64,000 nt of DNA from Streptomyces radiopugnans (lineage in GTDB: Bacteria > Actinomycetota > Actinomycetes > Streptomycetales > Streptomycetaceae). Positions within the stretch are counted from its first letter, which is position 1, and every line of letters starts with the position of its first letter. The DNA lies in the NCBI RefSeq assembly GCF_900110735.1, contig NZ_FOET01000009.1, positions 1 through 64,000 of the forward strand. Direction: 5' to 3'. Of this stretch, positions 8,135-17,550 are shown one piece after another. A program made the translations under genes and the position numbers. Below the pieces are notes generated by a model that saw only the letters and a program-made list of their open reading frames with translations, was not told where the DNA came from and did no database searches.

Positions 8135-8435
8135 GGGACTCCCAGAGGCAGAGCTTCCATCACGTGCAGTGCGGGACCGTCCGCCCGTCACAAGGGCGTG
8201 TGGACACCGGATTGCGTCTGAGGAGAATAACGCTTCGTACAGGCCGTGCTACACCTAGTTGCCGAAATCGCCGGTTAGGTTTGCTCTGTTATGCGTTTAC
8301 GGTTGCTCGGGCGGTGAACCGGGGTGTCGATCCGACCGGTTCGTGTCACTTTCCGATCGGTCGGCGGTTCGCTTGTGCCCGGAGGGTGGTTCCCTTCCGA
8401 ACTGGCGACCGGTGCGGCCGTATCCGGGGGCCGCC
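8135..8435. promoter_or_regulatory. bldN upstream region
   Basis: About 300 non-coding bases between bldN and the end of the next minus-strand gene hold the bldN promoter and leader. A BldD-like palindrome is seen at 8228-8240 (TAACGCTTCGTAC), matching eight of ten defined positions of TNACNCWGNGTNA. No convincing -35/-10 pair or terminator was identified. Confidence 0.45.
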
Positions 8436-9374
8436 TCAGCGGCGGCGGCGCTGGATCGCCATGGCCGCGGCGGCGCCTCCGGCCACCGCGCCCACCCCGG
8501 CCGCGGCGGGGATGCCCACCTTCGCGGCCTTCCTGCCGGTCCGGTAGTCGCGCAGCCGCCAGCCCCGCTCGCGCGCGTGGGCGCGCAGCCTGCTGTCGGG
8601 GTTGATGGCGTACGGGTGCCCGACCAGCGAGAGCATCGGGATGTCGTTGGCCGAGTCGCTGTAGGCGGCGCAGCGGGAGAGGTCCAGGTCCTCGGCGGCG
8701 GCCAGCGCGCGCACCGCCTCCGCCTTCGCCGGGCCGTGCAGCGGCTCGCCGACCAGGCGCCCGGTGTAGACGCCGTCGACGGACTCGGCGACCGTGCCCA
8801 GGGCGCCGGTCAGCCCCAGTCTGCGGGCGATGATCGTGGCGGTCTCCACGGGGGCGGCGGTGACCAGCCACACCTTCTGGCCCGCGTCCAGGTGCGCCTG
8901 GGCCAGCGCGCGGGTGCCCGGCCAGATCCGGCCGGCCATGTACTCGTCGTAGATCTCCTCGCCGATCTCCATCAGCTCCGAGACGCGGTGGCCCTTGACG
9001 ATGGACAGCGCGCTGTCGCGGGCGTCCTGCATGTGCTCGGCGTTCTCCGAGCCCGCGAGCCGGAACCAGGCCTGCTGCCAGGCGAAGCGGAACAGTTCGC
9101 GCTTGTGGAAGAACTTCCGCTTGTACAGGCCGCGGCCGAAGTGGAACAGGGCCGCGCCCTGCATGATCGTGTTGTCGAGGTCGAAGAAGGCCGCGGCCCT
9201 GGTGTCCCCGTGGACCGGGAACTCCGGCTCCGCCGGTTTCCCCGCCTCGCCGGGGGCGAGCGCGTCGACCTCCCGCGAGGTCTTGCGCGCCGCCTCGGCG
9301 GCGGCCTCGCCTGCGAGAACGCTGCGAGCCGTCGCCGAACGCCTGCGGGGGACGAGCCATCCAAGTGCGGCCAT
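8436..9374 (-). CDS. HAD-IB family hydrolase (SerB-like) with C-terminal membrane helix
   Basis: A 312-residue protein. HAD motif I is FDLDNT (D65, D67), motif II is in VTAAPVETA, and motif III/IV appear as the lysine region before [12 protein letters not shown] hydrophobic Ala/Gly-rich helix near 285-305 followed by RRRR suggests C-terminal membrane anchoring with the enzyme in the cytoplasm. HAD-IB members include phosphoserine phosphatases and lipid-head phosphatases; the substrate here is unknown. The start at ATG 9374 is chosen as the first ATG; no clear ribosome site is seen. It lies upstream of bldN in the same direction, as in other Streptomyces. Confidence 0.85.
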   Translation of the reverse strand: MAALGWLVPRRRSATARSVLAGEAAAEAARKTSREVDALAPGEAGKPAEPEFPVHGDTRAAAFFDLDNTIMQGAALFHFGRGLYKRKFFHKRELFRFAWQQAWFRLAGSENAEHMQDARDSALSIVKGHRVSELMEIGEEIYDEYMAGRIWPGTRALAQAHLDAGQKVWLVTAAPVETATIIARRLGLTGALGTVAESVDGVYTGRLVGEPLHGPAKAEAVRALAAAEDLDLSRCAAYSDSANDIPMLSLVGHPYAINPDSRLRAHARERGWRLRDYRTGRKAAKVGIPAAAGVGAVAGGAAAAMAIQRRRR

Positions 9375-9627
9375 GCCGCGAGCATAGCCAGTGTTCCGTG
9401 GGGTTCCGGTGACGGAGGGGTGTCGGCAGGGCGGTGACTGCGCCAACCGGGGAAAGCGCGTTCCGGGTCCGGCCGGCGACCTCGTCCCCTCCGGCGCCCC
9501 GGGCCCGCGGAGGGCGCCCGCGCACGGTGCCGGAAGGGGGTTCCGGAGGAGGTTCCGGAGCGGACGCCGGAGGGTGCGCGGCCCGGGAACGGGAGCGGGT
9601 GCGGCGGAAGGCGGGCGCGGCGGCACA

Positions 9628-9873
9628 ATGGCGGTCATGAAGACCGTCACCCTCATCGGCAAGCCCGGATGCCATCTTTGCGACGACGCACGCGCGGTGG
9701 TCAGCGAGGTGTGCGCGCAACTGGGCGCGCGCTGGGAGGAGAAGGACATCACGCAGGACGAGGAGCTGTACCGCAGGTACTGGGAGCAGATCCCGGTGGT
9801 GCTCGTGGACGGCGCGCAGCACGACTTCTGGCGGGTGGACCCGCGGCGGCTGCGCGCGGCGCTGGAGGCGTGA
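9628..9873 (+). CDS. glutaredoxin-like (DUF836) thiol protein
   Basis: An 81-residue thioredoxin-fold protein with a CHLC active site at 15-18 ([12 protein letters not shown]), the cis-Pro segment QIPVVLVDG, and a C-terminal helix. It fits the small glutaredoxin family linked to rex loci in Streptomyces. It would carry out thiol-disulfide exchange in the cytoplasm. ATG 9637 is an alternative start. The gene is followed by the rex promoter region, so it is probably not part of the rex-hem operon itself. Confidence 0.88.
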   Translation: MAVMKTVTLIGKPGCHLCDDARAVVSEVCAQLGARWEEKDITQDEELYRRYWEQIPVVLVDGAQHDFWRVDPRRLRAALEA

Positions 9874-10176
9874 CCGCGGCGGGGAGCCGCTGCCGGGGCC
9901 TGTGCGGGGAGGGCCCGCGGCGGGGGGTTCGACCGCTTCTCGACCGCTTCTCGGGACGTTCCACGGCCGACGGGCGTATATGTGGGAGGTGTGCCGGGCG
10001 GGATCCGGTTCCGTGCGGCGCGTGTGGCACCGGTCACTTTGGCCGGACAAAGCGGACACCGTCTTTGTGCACACGTTCACAAAGACATAGCCTGGTCGGG
10101 ACGGAGCGGTCCGGACGCATGTCCAGCGGGTGTCCAGCGGGGCCGCTCACCGTTTCGCGCAGACGGCAGGAGCATT
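9874..10176. promoter_or_regulatory. rex-hem promoter region
   Basis: About 300 non-coding bases between the glutaredoxin gene and rex. They hold an 11-bp tandem duplication (GACCGCTTCTC at 9931-9941 and 9942-9952), the Rex operator, and a promoter candidate TTGTGC (10065-10070), 17-base spacer, TAGCCT (10088-10093). The operator covers the -35 element. Confidence 0.65.
10065..10082. promoter_or_regulatory. Rex operator (ROP) of the rex-hem operon
   Basis: TTGTGCACACGTTCACAA is a near-perfect copy of the Streptomyces Rex operator TTGTGAAN4TTCACAA, with one deviation in the left half. It overlaps the probable -35 element of the rex promoter, the position expected for NADH-sensitive repression. 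Rex autoregulates rex-hemACD in S. coelicolor. Confidence 0.9.
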
Positions 10177-10968
10177 GTGGCAACTGGCCGAACACACCGA
10201 CCGGCGACCCGTAGCCGAGGGATCCCCGAGGCCACCGTCGCCCGGCTTCCGCTGTACCTGCGGGCGCTCACCGCGCTCTCCGAGCGCTCGGTGCCCACGG
10301 TCTCCTCGGAGGAGCTGGCGGCCGCCGCCGGCGTCAACTCCGCCAAGCTGCGCAAGGACTTCTCCTACCTCGGCTCGTACGGCACACGCGGTGTGGGCTA
10401 CGACGTCGAGTACCTCGTCTACCAGATCTCCCGCGAGCTGGGCCTGACACAGGACTGGCCCGTCGTGATCGTCGGCATCGGAAACCTGGGGGCCGCGCTC
10501 GCCAACTACGGCGGTTTCGCCTCCAGGGGCTTCAGGGTCGCCGCGCTGATCGACGCGGACCCGTCGATGGCCGGGAAGCCGGTCGCGGGCATACCGGTGC
10601 AGCACACCGACGACCTCGAGGCGATCATCGAGGAGAACGGCGTCTCCATCGGCGTCATCGCCACCCCCGCCGGAGCCGCCCAGCAGGTCTGCGACCGGCT
10701 CGTGGCCGCCGGGGTGACCTCCATCCTCAACTTCGCGCCGACCGTGCTGTCCGTGCCCGACGGTGTGGACGTGCGCAAGGTCGACCTCTCCATAGAACTG
10801 CAGATCCTCGCCTTCCACGAGCAGCGCAAGGCCGGCGAGGAGGCGCCCGGCGAGGGCGGTGCCGACACCACCCCGCCCGCCGCGCCGCCCGCCGCGGCCG
10901 TGCGCCGCCGCGGCGAGGAAAGCGAACAGGGGCCTGACGGGGACGTGCCCGCCGTGATGCCCGCATGA
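10177..10968 (+). CDS. rex: redox-sensing transcriptional repressor Rex
   Basis: A 263-residue protein: winged-helix DNA-binding domain at ~18-85 (SSEELAAAAGVNSAKLRKD) and a Rossmann NAD(H)-binding domain with GIGNLG at 100-105. The C-terminal ~35 residues are Ala/Pro/Glu-rich, longer than minimal Rex proteins. Rex represses respiratory genes and lets go when the NADH/NAD+ ratio rises. Start GTG 10177 has GGCAGGAG upstream and gives the family N terminus. It heads an operon with hemA, hemC, hemD and hemB, so heme supply is tied to redox state. Confidence 0.96.
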   Translation: MATGRTHRPATRSRGIPEATVARLPLYLRALTALSERSVPTVSSEELAAAAGVNSAKLRKDFSYLGSYGTRGVGYDVEYLVYQISRELGLTQDWPVVIVGIGNLGAALANYGGFASRGFRVAALIDADPSMAGKPVAGIPVQHTDDLEAIIEENGVSIGVIATPAGAAQQVCDRLVAAGVTSILNFAPTVLSVPDGVDVRKVDLSIELQILAFHEQRKAGEEAPGEGGADTTPPAAPPAAAVRRRGEESEQGPDGDVPAVMPA

Positions 10969-11041
10969 ACGAACGAGCGACCGTGAGACACGTCACGCGC
11001 GCACCGCACGCCGTACGGTCCGAGCGGAGCGGAGGACGCGC

Positions 11042-12385
11042 ATGAGTCTGCTGGTAGTGGGGCTGAGCCACCGCAGCGCACCGGTGAGCGTCCTGGAGCG
11101 GGCCTCGCTGGCGCCCGAGGTGCGCGGCAAGCTCCTGCAGGACGCGGTCGGCGCCGAGCCCACCTCCGAGGCCGCGGTGCTCTCCACCTGCAACCGCACC
11201 GAGCTCTACGCCGACGTCGACAAGTTCCACGCCGGCGTCGCCGAGCTGTCCTCCCTGCTGGCCCGCTACAGCGGCGTCGGCCTGGAGGAGCTGACCCCGT
11301 ACCTGTACGTCCACTACGAGGACCGGGCCGTCCACCACCTGTTCTCGGTGGCCTGCGGGCTGGACTCGATGGTCGTCGGCGAGGGCCAGATCCTCGGCCA
11401 GATCAAGGACGCGCTGGCCGTGGCGCAGGACCAGCACACCGCCGGGCGGCTGATGAACGACCTGTTCCAGCAGGCGCTGCGGGTCGGCAAGCGGGCGCAC
11501 AGCGAGACCGGCATCGACCGGGCCGGGCAGTCCCTGGTCACCTTCGGCCTGGAGCAGCTCGCCGCCGGGCGCCCGGTCGCCGAGTGGGTGCGCGGCCGGC
11601 GCGCCCTGGTGATCGGCGCCGGCTCGATGTCCTCCCTGGCCGCGACGGTGCTCGCGCGCGCCGGTGTCACCGAACTGGTGATCGCCAACAGGACGCTGGA
11701 GCGCGCCCGGCGCCTGGCCGCCGGGCTCCACGGCGGCGGGCTCACCGCGCGCGCCGTGCCCGCCCACGACATGCCCGCCGAGCTCCCGCACGCGGACGTC
11801 GCCGTCTCCTGCACCGGCGCCACCGGGCTGGTGCTGACGGCCGACGACCTGGCGGCGGCGCTCGCCGCGCGCGCTGGGTCCCGCGGCTCCCGCGAGGAGC
11901 CGATGGCGCTGCTCGACCTGGCCATGCCCCGCGACATCGACGCCGCCGCGCACCGCCTCGAAGGCGTACGGTTGGTGGACATCGAGTCGCTGGCCGAGGC
12001 CTCCGCCGACGCCCCCATGGCCGCGGACGTCGACAAGGTGCGCGGCATCGTCGCCGACGAGGTCGCGGCCTTCGGCGCCGCCCAGCGGGCCGCGACGATC
12101 ACGCCCACCGTGGTCGCGCTGCGCGCCATGGCCGCCGACGTGGTCGCGGCCGAGATGGCGCGCCTGGACGGGCGCCTTCCCGGACTCGACGCCAAACAGC
12201 GCGCCGAGATCACCCAGACCGTGCGCCGGGTCGTCGACAAGCTGCTGCACGCGCCGACCGTGCGCGTCAAGCAGCTCGCCGGCGAACCGGGCGGCGCCGG
12301 ATACGCCGACGCGCTGCGAGAGCTCTTCGACCTCGACCCGCAGACCGTCGCGGCTGTCAGTAACCCCGAACAGGAGCGGCAATGA
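11042..12385 (+). CDS. hemA: glutamyl-tRNA reductase
   Basis: A 447-residue enzyme that reduces glutamyl-tRNA to glutamate-1-semialdehyde with NADPH, the first committed step of tetrapyrrole synthesis by the C5 pathway. Seen: the catalytic Cys50 in STCNRTE (48-54), the GEGQILGQ block, and the NADPH-binding stretch around LVIGAGSMSSL. Length is normal for the family. The stop overlaps the hemC start (ATGA), implying coupled translation; rex lies 73 bases upstream. The product is passed to HemL, encoded at 26969. Confidence 0.97.
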   Translation: MSLLVVGLSHRSAPVSVLERASLAPEVRGKLLQDAVGAEPTSEAAVLSTCNRTELYADVDKFHAGVAELSSLLARYSGVGLEELTPYLYVHYEDRAVHHLFSVACGLDSMVVGEGQILGQIKDALAVAQDQHTAGRLMNDLFQQALRVGKRAHSETGIDRAGQSLVTFGLEQLAAGRPVAEWVRGRRALVIGAGSMSSLAATVLARAGVTELVIANRTLERARRLAAGLHGGGLTARAVPAHDMPAELPHADVAVSCTGATGLVLTADDLAAALAARAGSRGSREEPMALLDLAMPRDIDAAAHRLEGVRLVDIESLAEASADAPMAADVDKVRGIVADEVAAFGAAQRAATITPTVVALRAMAADVVAAEMARLDGRLPGLDAKQRAEITQTVRRVVDKLLHAPTVRVKQLAGEPGGAGYADALRELFDLDPQTVAAVSNPEQERQ

Positions 12386-13362
12386 GCACCAACGCACCCC
12401 CGCCGCTGAAGCTGGGCACCCGCCGCAGCCGACTCGCCATGGCCCAGTCCGGGCAGGTGGCCGAGCGGGTCCGGCGCCTCACGGGCCGGCCCGTCGAGCT
12501 GGTGGAGATCACCACCTTCGGCGACGTCTCCCGTGAGCACCTCGCCCGGATCGGCGGCACAGGGGTCTTCGTCTCCGCGCTGCGCGACGCGCTGCTCGGC
12601 GGCGGGATCGACTTCGCCGTTCACTCGCTGAAGGACCTTCCCACCACCCAGCCAGAACAGCTGGCGCTGGCGGCCGTGCCCGTCCGGGAGGACCCCCGTG
12701 ACGCGCTGGTCGCCCGTGACGGCCTCACCTTCGAGGAGCTGCCCGACGGGGCGCGGGTCGGCACCGGCTCGCCGCGCCGCATGGCGCAGCTGGCCGCCTG
12801 GGCCCGGTCGCTGGGCCGGGACATCGAGATCGTGCCGATCCGGGGCAACGTCGACACCCGCATCGGGTACGTGCGCTCCGGCGAGCTGGACGCGGTCGTC
12901 CTCGCCGCCGCCGGCCTGAGGCGCGTCGGCCTGATCGGCGAGGCCACCGAACTGCTCGACCCCGGCGCGGTGCTCCCCGCACCCGGCCAGGGAGCGCTGG
13001 CCATCGAGTGCGCGGCCTCGCGCACGGACCTCGCAGCCCTGCTCGCCGAGCTCGACGACCCGCGCACGCGGGCCGCCGTGACCGCCGAGCGAACCCTGCT
13101 CGCAGCTCTGGAAGCCGGTTGCAGCGCGCCCGTCGGCGCACTGGCCGACATCCCGGAGGAGGGGCAGGATGTCACCGAACTGCGTCTGCGCGGTGTCGTC
13201 GGCACGACCGACGGCACCACACTGGTGCAGTTGTCCACCACCGGTCGCGTACCGGCGTCCGCCGGTGAGGCGCTCTCCCTGGCCCAGGCCATGGGGCGCG
13301 AACTCGCCGACGAGATGCTCGCCAAGGGCGCGGCCGGTCTGATGGGGGAGCGAGCACATTGA
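12382..13362 (+). CDS. hemC: porphobilinogen deaminase (hydroxymethylbilane synthase)
   Basis: A 326-residue enzyme that joins four porphobilinogens into hydroxymethylbilane. Seen: LGTRRSRLAMAQ near the N terminus, HSLKDLP (81-87) with the catalytic Asp, and Cys247 in EAGCSAPVG, which carries the dipyrromethane cofactor. It overlaps hemA by 4 bases and hemD by 4 bases, so the three are tightly coupled. Confidence 0.97.
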   Translation: MSTNAPPPLKLGTRRSRLAMAQSGQVAERVRRLTGRPVELVEITTFGDVSREHLARIGGTGVFVSALRDALLGGGIDFAVHSLKDLPTTQPEQLALAAVPVREDPRDALVARDGLTFEELPDGARVGTGSPRRMAQLAAWARSLGRDIEIVPIRGNVDTRIGYVRSGELDAVVLAAAGLRRVGLIGEATELLDPGAVLPAPGQGALAIECAASRTDLAALLAELDDPRTRAAVTAERTLLAALEAGCSAPVGALADIPEEGQDVTELRLRGVVGTTDGTTLVQLSTTGRVPASAGEALSLAQAMGRELADEMLAKGAAGLMGERAH

Positions 13363-15005
13363 ACCCCACCACCGATCACTCGTACGGCGCCCACGGGCAC
13401 GTCACCTTCCTCGGTGCCGGGCCCGGGGACCCGGGACTGCTGACGCTTCGCGCCGTCGAGGCGCTGGCGCAGGCCGATGTACTGGTCGCCGACCCGCAGG
13501 TGTACGACGTCGTGCGGGCGCACGTGCGGGCAGGTGTCGACACCCCGCTCCAGACGGCAGGTGACGACACGTCAACAGCATCCGCGGGTGCCGACGATGC
13601 CGTAAATCTTGTCATGCGGGCCGTGCGCGGCGGCAAGCGGGTCGTCCGTGCGGTCGCCGGCGACCCCGGGCTCGACGCGGACGCGGCGAGCGAGATGCTG
13701 GCCTGCGCCTCCGAGGGGGTCACCTTCGAGGTCGTGCCGGGCATCGCCAACGCCGTGGGGGTGCCGGCCTACGCCGGTGTGCCGCTGCGCAACGGCCACG
13801 GCGCGGACGTGCGGTTCCTGGACGCGCGGACCGCCGACGCCCAGGCGTGGAACGAGGTCGGCGCCAGCGACGCCACCCTGGTGGTCTCCACGACCCTGGA
13901 GGCGGTCGCCGCCACCGCCGCCGAACTGGTCACGGCGGGCCGCAAGCCCGACACCCCGCTGACCGTCACCGTCGACGGCACCACCACCCGGCAGCGCACC
14001 TGGACGGCGACGCTGGGCTCCATCGCCCAGACCCTCAAGGCCGCCAAGGTGCTGCCCGCGGCGAACGGCTCCCGGCCGGCGATAGCCGTGGTCGGCGAGC
14101 TCAGCGCCGCCGCGCAGCGCGACCGGCTCGCGTGGTTCGAGTCCAAGCCGCTGTTCGGCTGGCAGGTGCTGGTGCCCCGTACCAAGGAGCAGGCCGCCTC
14201 GCTCTCCGACCAGCTGCGCTCCTACGGCGCGGTGCCCAGCGAGGTGCCCACCATCGCGGTGGAGCCTCCGCGCACCCCGCAGCAGATGGAGCGCGCGGTC
14301 AAGGGCCTGGTCACCGGGCGCTACGAGTGGATCGCCTTCACCTCGGTCAACGCGGTCAAGGCGGTGCGCGAGAAGTTCGAGGAGTACGGCCTGGACGCCC
14401 GCGCCTTCGCCGGGATCAAGGTCGCGGCCGTCGGCGAGCAGACCGCGAAGGCTCTGGTCGACTTCGGCGTCAAGCCCGACCTGGTGCCCAGCGGCGAGCA
14501 GTCCGCGGCCGGGCTGCTGGAGGACTGGCCGCCCTACGACCCGGTCTTCGACCCGATCGACCGCGTCTTCCTGCCGCGCGCCGACATCGCCACCGAGACG
14601 CTGGTGGCGGGTCTGATCGAGCTGGGCTGGGAGGTCGACGACGTCACCGCCTACCGGACGGTGCGCGCCTCGCCGCCGCCGGCCGAGACGCGGGAGGCGA
14701 TCAAGGGCGGCGGGTTCGACGCCGTGCTGTTCACCTCCTCCTCCACCGTCCGCAACCTCGTGGGGATCGCGGGCAAGCCGCACAACGTGACGGTGATCGC
14801 CTGCATCGGTCCGGCGACGGCGAAGACCGCCGAGGAGCACGGGCTGCGCGTGGACGTCATGGCGCCGGAGCCGTCGGTGCACAAGCTGGCCGAGGCGCTG
14901 GCGGAGTTCGGCGCCAGGCGCCGGGACGCGATGATCGAGGCCGGCGAGGCGGTGCAGCGGCCCAGCGAGAAGCGTCCGACCAGGAGGAGGGCACGGACAT
15001 CGTGA
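13359..15005 (+). CDS. hemD: uroporphyrinogen-III synthase fused to a degenerate methyltransferase-like domain
   Basis: A 548-residue fusion. Residues ~10-245 have the uroporphyrinogen-III methyltransferase (CobA/SUMT) fold: [14 protein letters not shown] at 19-32, [16 protein letters not shown] at ~126-141, and a TTTRQR segment. Residues ~265-530 are the HemD synthase that cyclises hydroxymethylbilane. The SUMT signature loop, normally GDPxxFGRGxEE, reads [12 protein letters not shown] at 101-112, so the methyltransferase half may be inactive; the HemD half looks intact. TTG 13359 overlaps the hemC stop; GTGs further in are possible. The stop overlaps the hemB start. The C-terminal tail is basic and likely disordered. 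Confidence 0.9.
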   Translation: MNPTTDHSYGAHGHVTFLGAGPGDPGLLTLRAVEALAQADVLVADPQVYDVVRAHVRAGVDTPLQTAGDDTSTASAGADDAVNLVMRAVRGGKRVVRAVAGDPGLDADAASEMLACASEGVTFEVVPGIANAVGVPAYAGVPLRNGHGADVRFLDARTADAQAWNEVGASDATLVVSTTLEAVAATAAELVTAGRKPDTPLTVTVDGTTTRQRTWTATLGSIAQTLKAAKVLPAANGSRPAIAVVGELSAAAQRDRLAWFESKPLFGWQVLVPRTKEQAASLSDQLRSYGAVPSEVPTIAVEPPRTPQQMERAVKGLVTGRYEWIAFTSVNAVKAVREKFEEYGLDARAFAGIKVAAVGEQTAKALVDFGVKPDLVPSGEQSAAGLLEDWPPYDPVFDPIDRVFLPRADIATETLVAGLIELGWEVDDVTAYRTVRASPPPAETREAIKGGGFDAVLFTSSSTVRNLVGIAGKPHNVTVIACIGPATAKTAEEHGLRVDVMAPEPSVHKLAEALAEFGARRRDAMIEAGEAVQRPSEKRPTRRRARTS

Positions 15006-16039
15006 CGATCGGCAAGAGCACCTACGGCAGCGGCTACGGCGGGGGGCGCGGCGGCTACGGGGACTTCCCCGTGGTGCGCCCCCGGCGGCTGCGCACCACC
15101 CCGGCGATGCGCCGGATGGTCGCCGAGCACCGGCTCCACCCGGCCGATCTGATCCTGCCCGCCTTCCTGCGGGAGGGCATCACCGAGCCGGTCGAGATCT
15201 CGTCGATGCCGGGCGTGTACCAGCACACCCGCGAGACCCTGCGCAAGGCGGCGGCCGAGGCCGTGGCGGCGGGCGTGGGCGGGATCATGATCTTCGGCGT
15301 GCCCGAGGAGGGGAAGAAGGACGCGACCGGGTCGTGCGGCACCGACCCGGACGGCATCCTCCAGGTGGCGCTGCGCGACGTGCGCGCGGAGGTCGGGGAC
15401 GACCTGGTCGTCATGTCCGACCTCTGCCTGGACGAGTTCACCGACCACGGCCACTGCGGCGTCCTGGACGAGCGCGGCCGGGTGGACAACGACGCCACGC
15501 TGGAGCGGTACGCCGAGATGGCGTGCGTCCAGGCCGAGGCGGGTGCGCACGTGCTGGGGCCCAGCGGGATGATGGACGGCCAGGTCGCCTTCGTCCGCCG
15601 CGCCCTGGACGAGGCCGGTCACCAGGACGTGGCGCTGCTGGCCTACACGGCCAAGTACGCCTCCGCGTTCTACGGCCCCTTCCGCGAGGCGGTGGACTCC
15701 TCGCTGACGGGCGACCGCAAGGCCTACCAGCAGGACCCGGCCAACGGGCGGGAGGCGATGCGCGAGCTGGCGCTCGACCTCGCCGAGGGCGCGGACATGG
15801 TGATGGTCAAGCCCGCGCTGCCCTACCTGGACGTGCTGCGCCGGGTGGCGGACGCGGTGGACGTGCCCGTGGCGGCCTACCAGGTCTCCGGCGAGTACGC
15901 GATGGTCGAGGCCGCCGCGCAGCGCGGCTGGATCGAGCGGGAACGGGCGATCATGGAGACGCTCACCGGCGCCAGGCGGGCCGGCGCGGACATGATCCTG
16001 ACCTACTGGGCCACGGAGGCGGCCCGGCGGCTGCGCTGA
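15002..16039 (+). CDS. hemB: delta-aminolevulinic acid dehydratase (porphobilinogen synthase)
   Basis: A 345-residue enzyme that condenses two aminolevulinates to porphobilinogen. Seen: active-site Lys218 in AYTAKYAS and Schiff-base Lys270 in [12 protein letters not shown], plus [14 protein letters not shown] at 140-153 in the metal-site region. GTG 15002 overlaps the hemD stop (GTGA) and has AGGAGGAGGG upstream. The first ~20 residues are Gly/Tyr-rich and probably flexible. It closes the rex-hem operon; rtcB is convergent. Confidence 0.96.
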   Translation: MTIGKSTYGSGYGGGRGGYGDFPVVRPRRLRTTPAMRRMVAEHRLHPADLILPAFLREGITEPVEISSMPGVYQHTRETLRKAAAEAVAAGVGGIMIFGVPEEGKKDATGSCGTDPDGILQVALRDVRAEVGDDLVVMSDLCLDEFTDHGHCGVLDERGRVDNDATLERYAEMACVQAEAGAHVLGPSGMMDGQVAFVRRALDEAGHQDVALLAYTAKYASAFYGPFREAVDSSLTGDRKAYQQDPANGREAMRELALDLAEGADMVMVKPALPYLDVLRRVADAVDVPVAAYQVSGEYAMVEAAAQRGWIERERAIMETLTGARRAGADMILTYWATEAARRLR

Positions 16040-16049
16040 GCCGCCGGGT

Positions 16050-16077
16050 GCGCCCGGGGCCGCCGGGGCCCGGGCGC
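16050..16077. terminator. candidate terminator between hemB and rtcB
   Basis: A 9-bp perfect GC stem (16050-16058 with 16069-16077) and a 10-base loop in the gap between two convergent genes. The flanking sequence is very GC-rich, so chance pairing is possible. Confidence 0.5.
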
Positions 16078-16112
16078 GGCGCCGTGCCGCCCGGCCGTGC
16101 CGCGCGGACGCG

Positions 16113-17306
16113 TCAGCCCTTGACGCAGACGACCTGCCGCAGCTTCGCGACCACCTCGACCAGATCGCGCTGCCGCTCGACGACCTGCTCGATCGGCTTG
16201 TAGGCGGCCGGGATCTCGTCGACGACGCCGGAGTCCTTGCGGCACTCCACACCCCGGGTCTGCTCCTCCAGGTCCCGCGCGGTGAACCGCTTCTTCGCCG
16301 CGTTGCGGCTCATCCGCCGCCCCGCGCCGTGGGAGGCGGAGTTGAAGGAGGCGGCGTTGCCCAGGCCGCGCACGATGTAGGAGCCGGTGCCCATCGAGCC
16401 GGGGATGATGCCGTACTCGCCGCCGCCCGCGCGGATGGCGCCCTTCCGGGTGACCAGCAGGTCCATGCCGTCGTAGCGCTCCTCGGCCACGTAGTTGTGG
16501 TGGCAGGAGATGACCGGCTCGAAGGAGGGGGCCGCCTTCCTGAACTCCTTGCGGATCACGCCCTTGAGCAGGCTCATCATGACCGCCCGGTTGCGCTTGG
16601 CGTACTCCTGCGCCCAGAACAGGTCGTTGCGGTAGGCCTCCATCTGGGGGGTGCCGGCGACGAACACGGCCAGGTCGCGGTCGACCAGGCCCTGGTTGTG
16701 GGGCAGCCCGCGGGCCACGCCGATGTGGTACTCGGCCAGCTCGTTGCCGATGTTGCGGGAGCCGGAGTGGAGCATCAGCCAGACGGCGCCGTCCTCGTCC
16801 AGGCAGACCTCGACGAAGTGGTTGCCGCCGCCGAGCGTCCCCATCTGCCGCGCGGCCCGCTCCCGGCGGAAGTGGACGGCCTCGGTGACGCCGTCGAAAC
16901 GGGACCAGAAGGCCTCCCAGCCGGAGGCGGGGGCGTCGGGCAGGCGGCCCGGGTCGACGGGGTCGTCGTGCATGCCGAAGCCGACCGGGATGGCCTGCTC
17001 GATGCGCGAGCGCAGCCGGGAGAGGTCGCCGGGCAGGTCGTTCGCGGTCAGGGAGGTCCGTACCGCCGACATGCCGCAGCCGATGTCCACGCCGACCGCC
17101 GCGGGGCAGACCGCTCCCTCCATGGCGATGACCGAGCCGACGGTGGCGCCCTTGCCGTAGTGGACGTCGGGCATGACCGCCAGGCCCCTGATCCACGGGA
17201 GCGTCGCGGTGTTGCGCAGCTGCCGCATCGCGCCGTCCTCGACGCCGGACGGGTCGGCCCACATCCGGATCGGCACCCGTGCCCCGGGAACCTCGGTGTA
17301 CGACAT
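16113..17306 (-). CDS. rtcB: RNA-splicing ligase RtcB
   Basis: A 397-residue protein with the RtcB signature: the manganese-binding Cys77 in GVDIGCGMS (72-80), the GGGNHF block, HSGSRNIGN, and SCHHNYV with metal-binding histidines. RtcB joins 2',3'-cyclic phosphate or 3'-phosphate RNA ends to 5'-OH ends using GTP. Length is normal for the bacterial short form. ATG 17306 has GGGGG upstream. No RtcA or RtcR gene is beside it. The promoter region carries a 16-bp direct repeat. Confidence 0.95.
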   Translation of the reverse strand: MSYTEVPGARVPIRMWADPSGVEDGAMRQLRNTATLPWIRGLAVMPDVHYGKGATVGSVIAMEGAVCPAAVGVDIGCGMSAVRTSLTANDLPGDLSRLRSRIEQAIPVGFGMHDDPVDPGRLPDAPASGWEAFWSRFDGVTEAVHFRRERAARQMGTLGGGNHFVEVCLDEDGAVWLMLHSGSRNIGNELAEYHIGVARGLPHNQGLVDRDLAVFVAGTPQMEAYRNDLFWAQEYAKRNRAVMMSLLKGVIRKEFRKAAPSFEPVISCHHNYVAEERYDGMDLLVTRKGAIRAGGGEYGIIPGSMGTGSYIVRGLGNAASFNSASHGAGRRMSRNAAKKRFTARDLEEQTRGVECRKDSGVVDEIPAAYKPIEQVVERQRDLVEVVAKLRQVVCVKG

Positions 17307-17355
17307 GTTCGTTCATCCCCCTGACGAAGAAGTGCGGGCACGCCCTGCCACATGC

Positions 17356-17393
17356 GTGCGAATCGCGTACGGATCGGGTGCGAACCGCGTACG
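17356..17393. repeat. 16-bp direct repeat in the rtcB control region
   Basis: GTGCGAAYCGCGTACG occurs at 17356-17371 and 17378-17393, differing at one base, with a 22-bp period (two helical turns). It lies 50-87 bases upstream of the rtcB start; a TGCATATGCA palindrome follows at 17421-17430. The arrangement suggests an operator. Confidence 0.55.
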
Positions 17394-17550
17394 TCCGTAC
17401 ACACAAGGCGGATGTATTACTGCATATGCACCGATGAGCGGAGGTCCCGCGGCGCGCGTGACGGACGTCGTGCGATAGACATTGTGTTCTGCCGTGGTCG
17501 TATGGCGGCAACGTGTTTTCGAGCGTTCGCGCGGACGAGGGAGTTGGGCA

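Noticed and set aside
8188-8204. TCACAAGGGCGTGT as a BldD site before bldN
   Set aside because: The half-site spacing is six, not five, bases and the right half lacks the final A.
10065-10082. Reading the rex upstream palindrome as a Crp site
   Set aside because: The right half has T where the Crp consensus needs G, while it fits the Rex consensus nearly fully and precedes rex.
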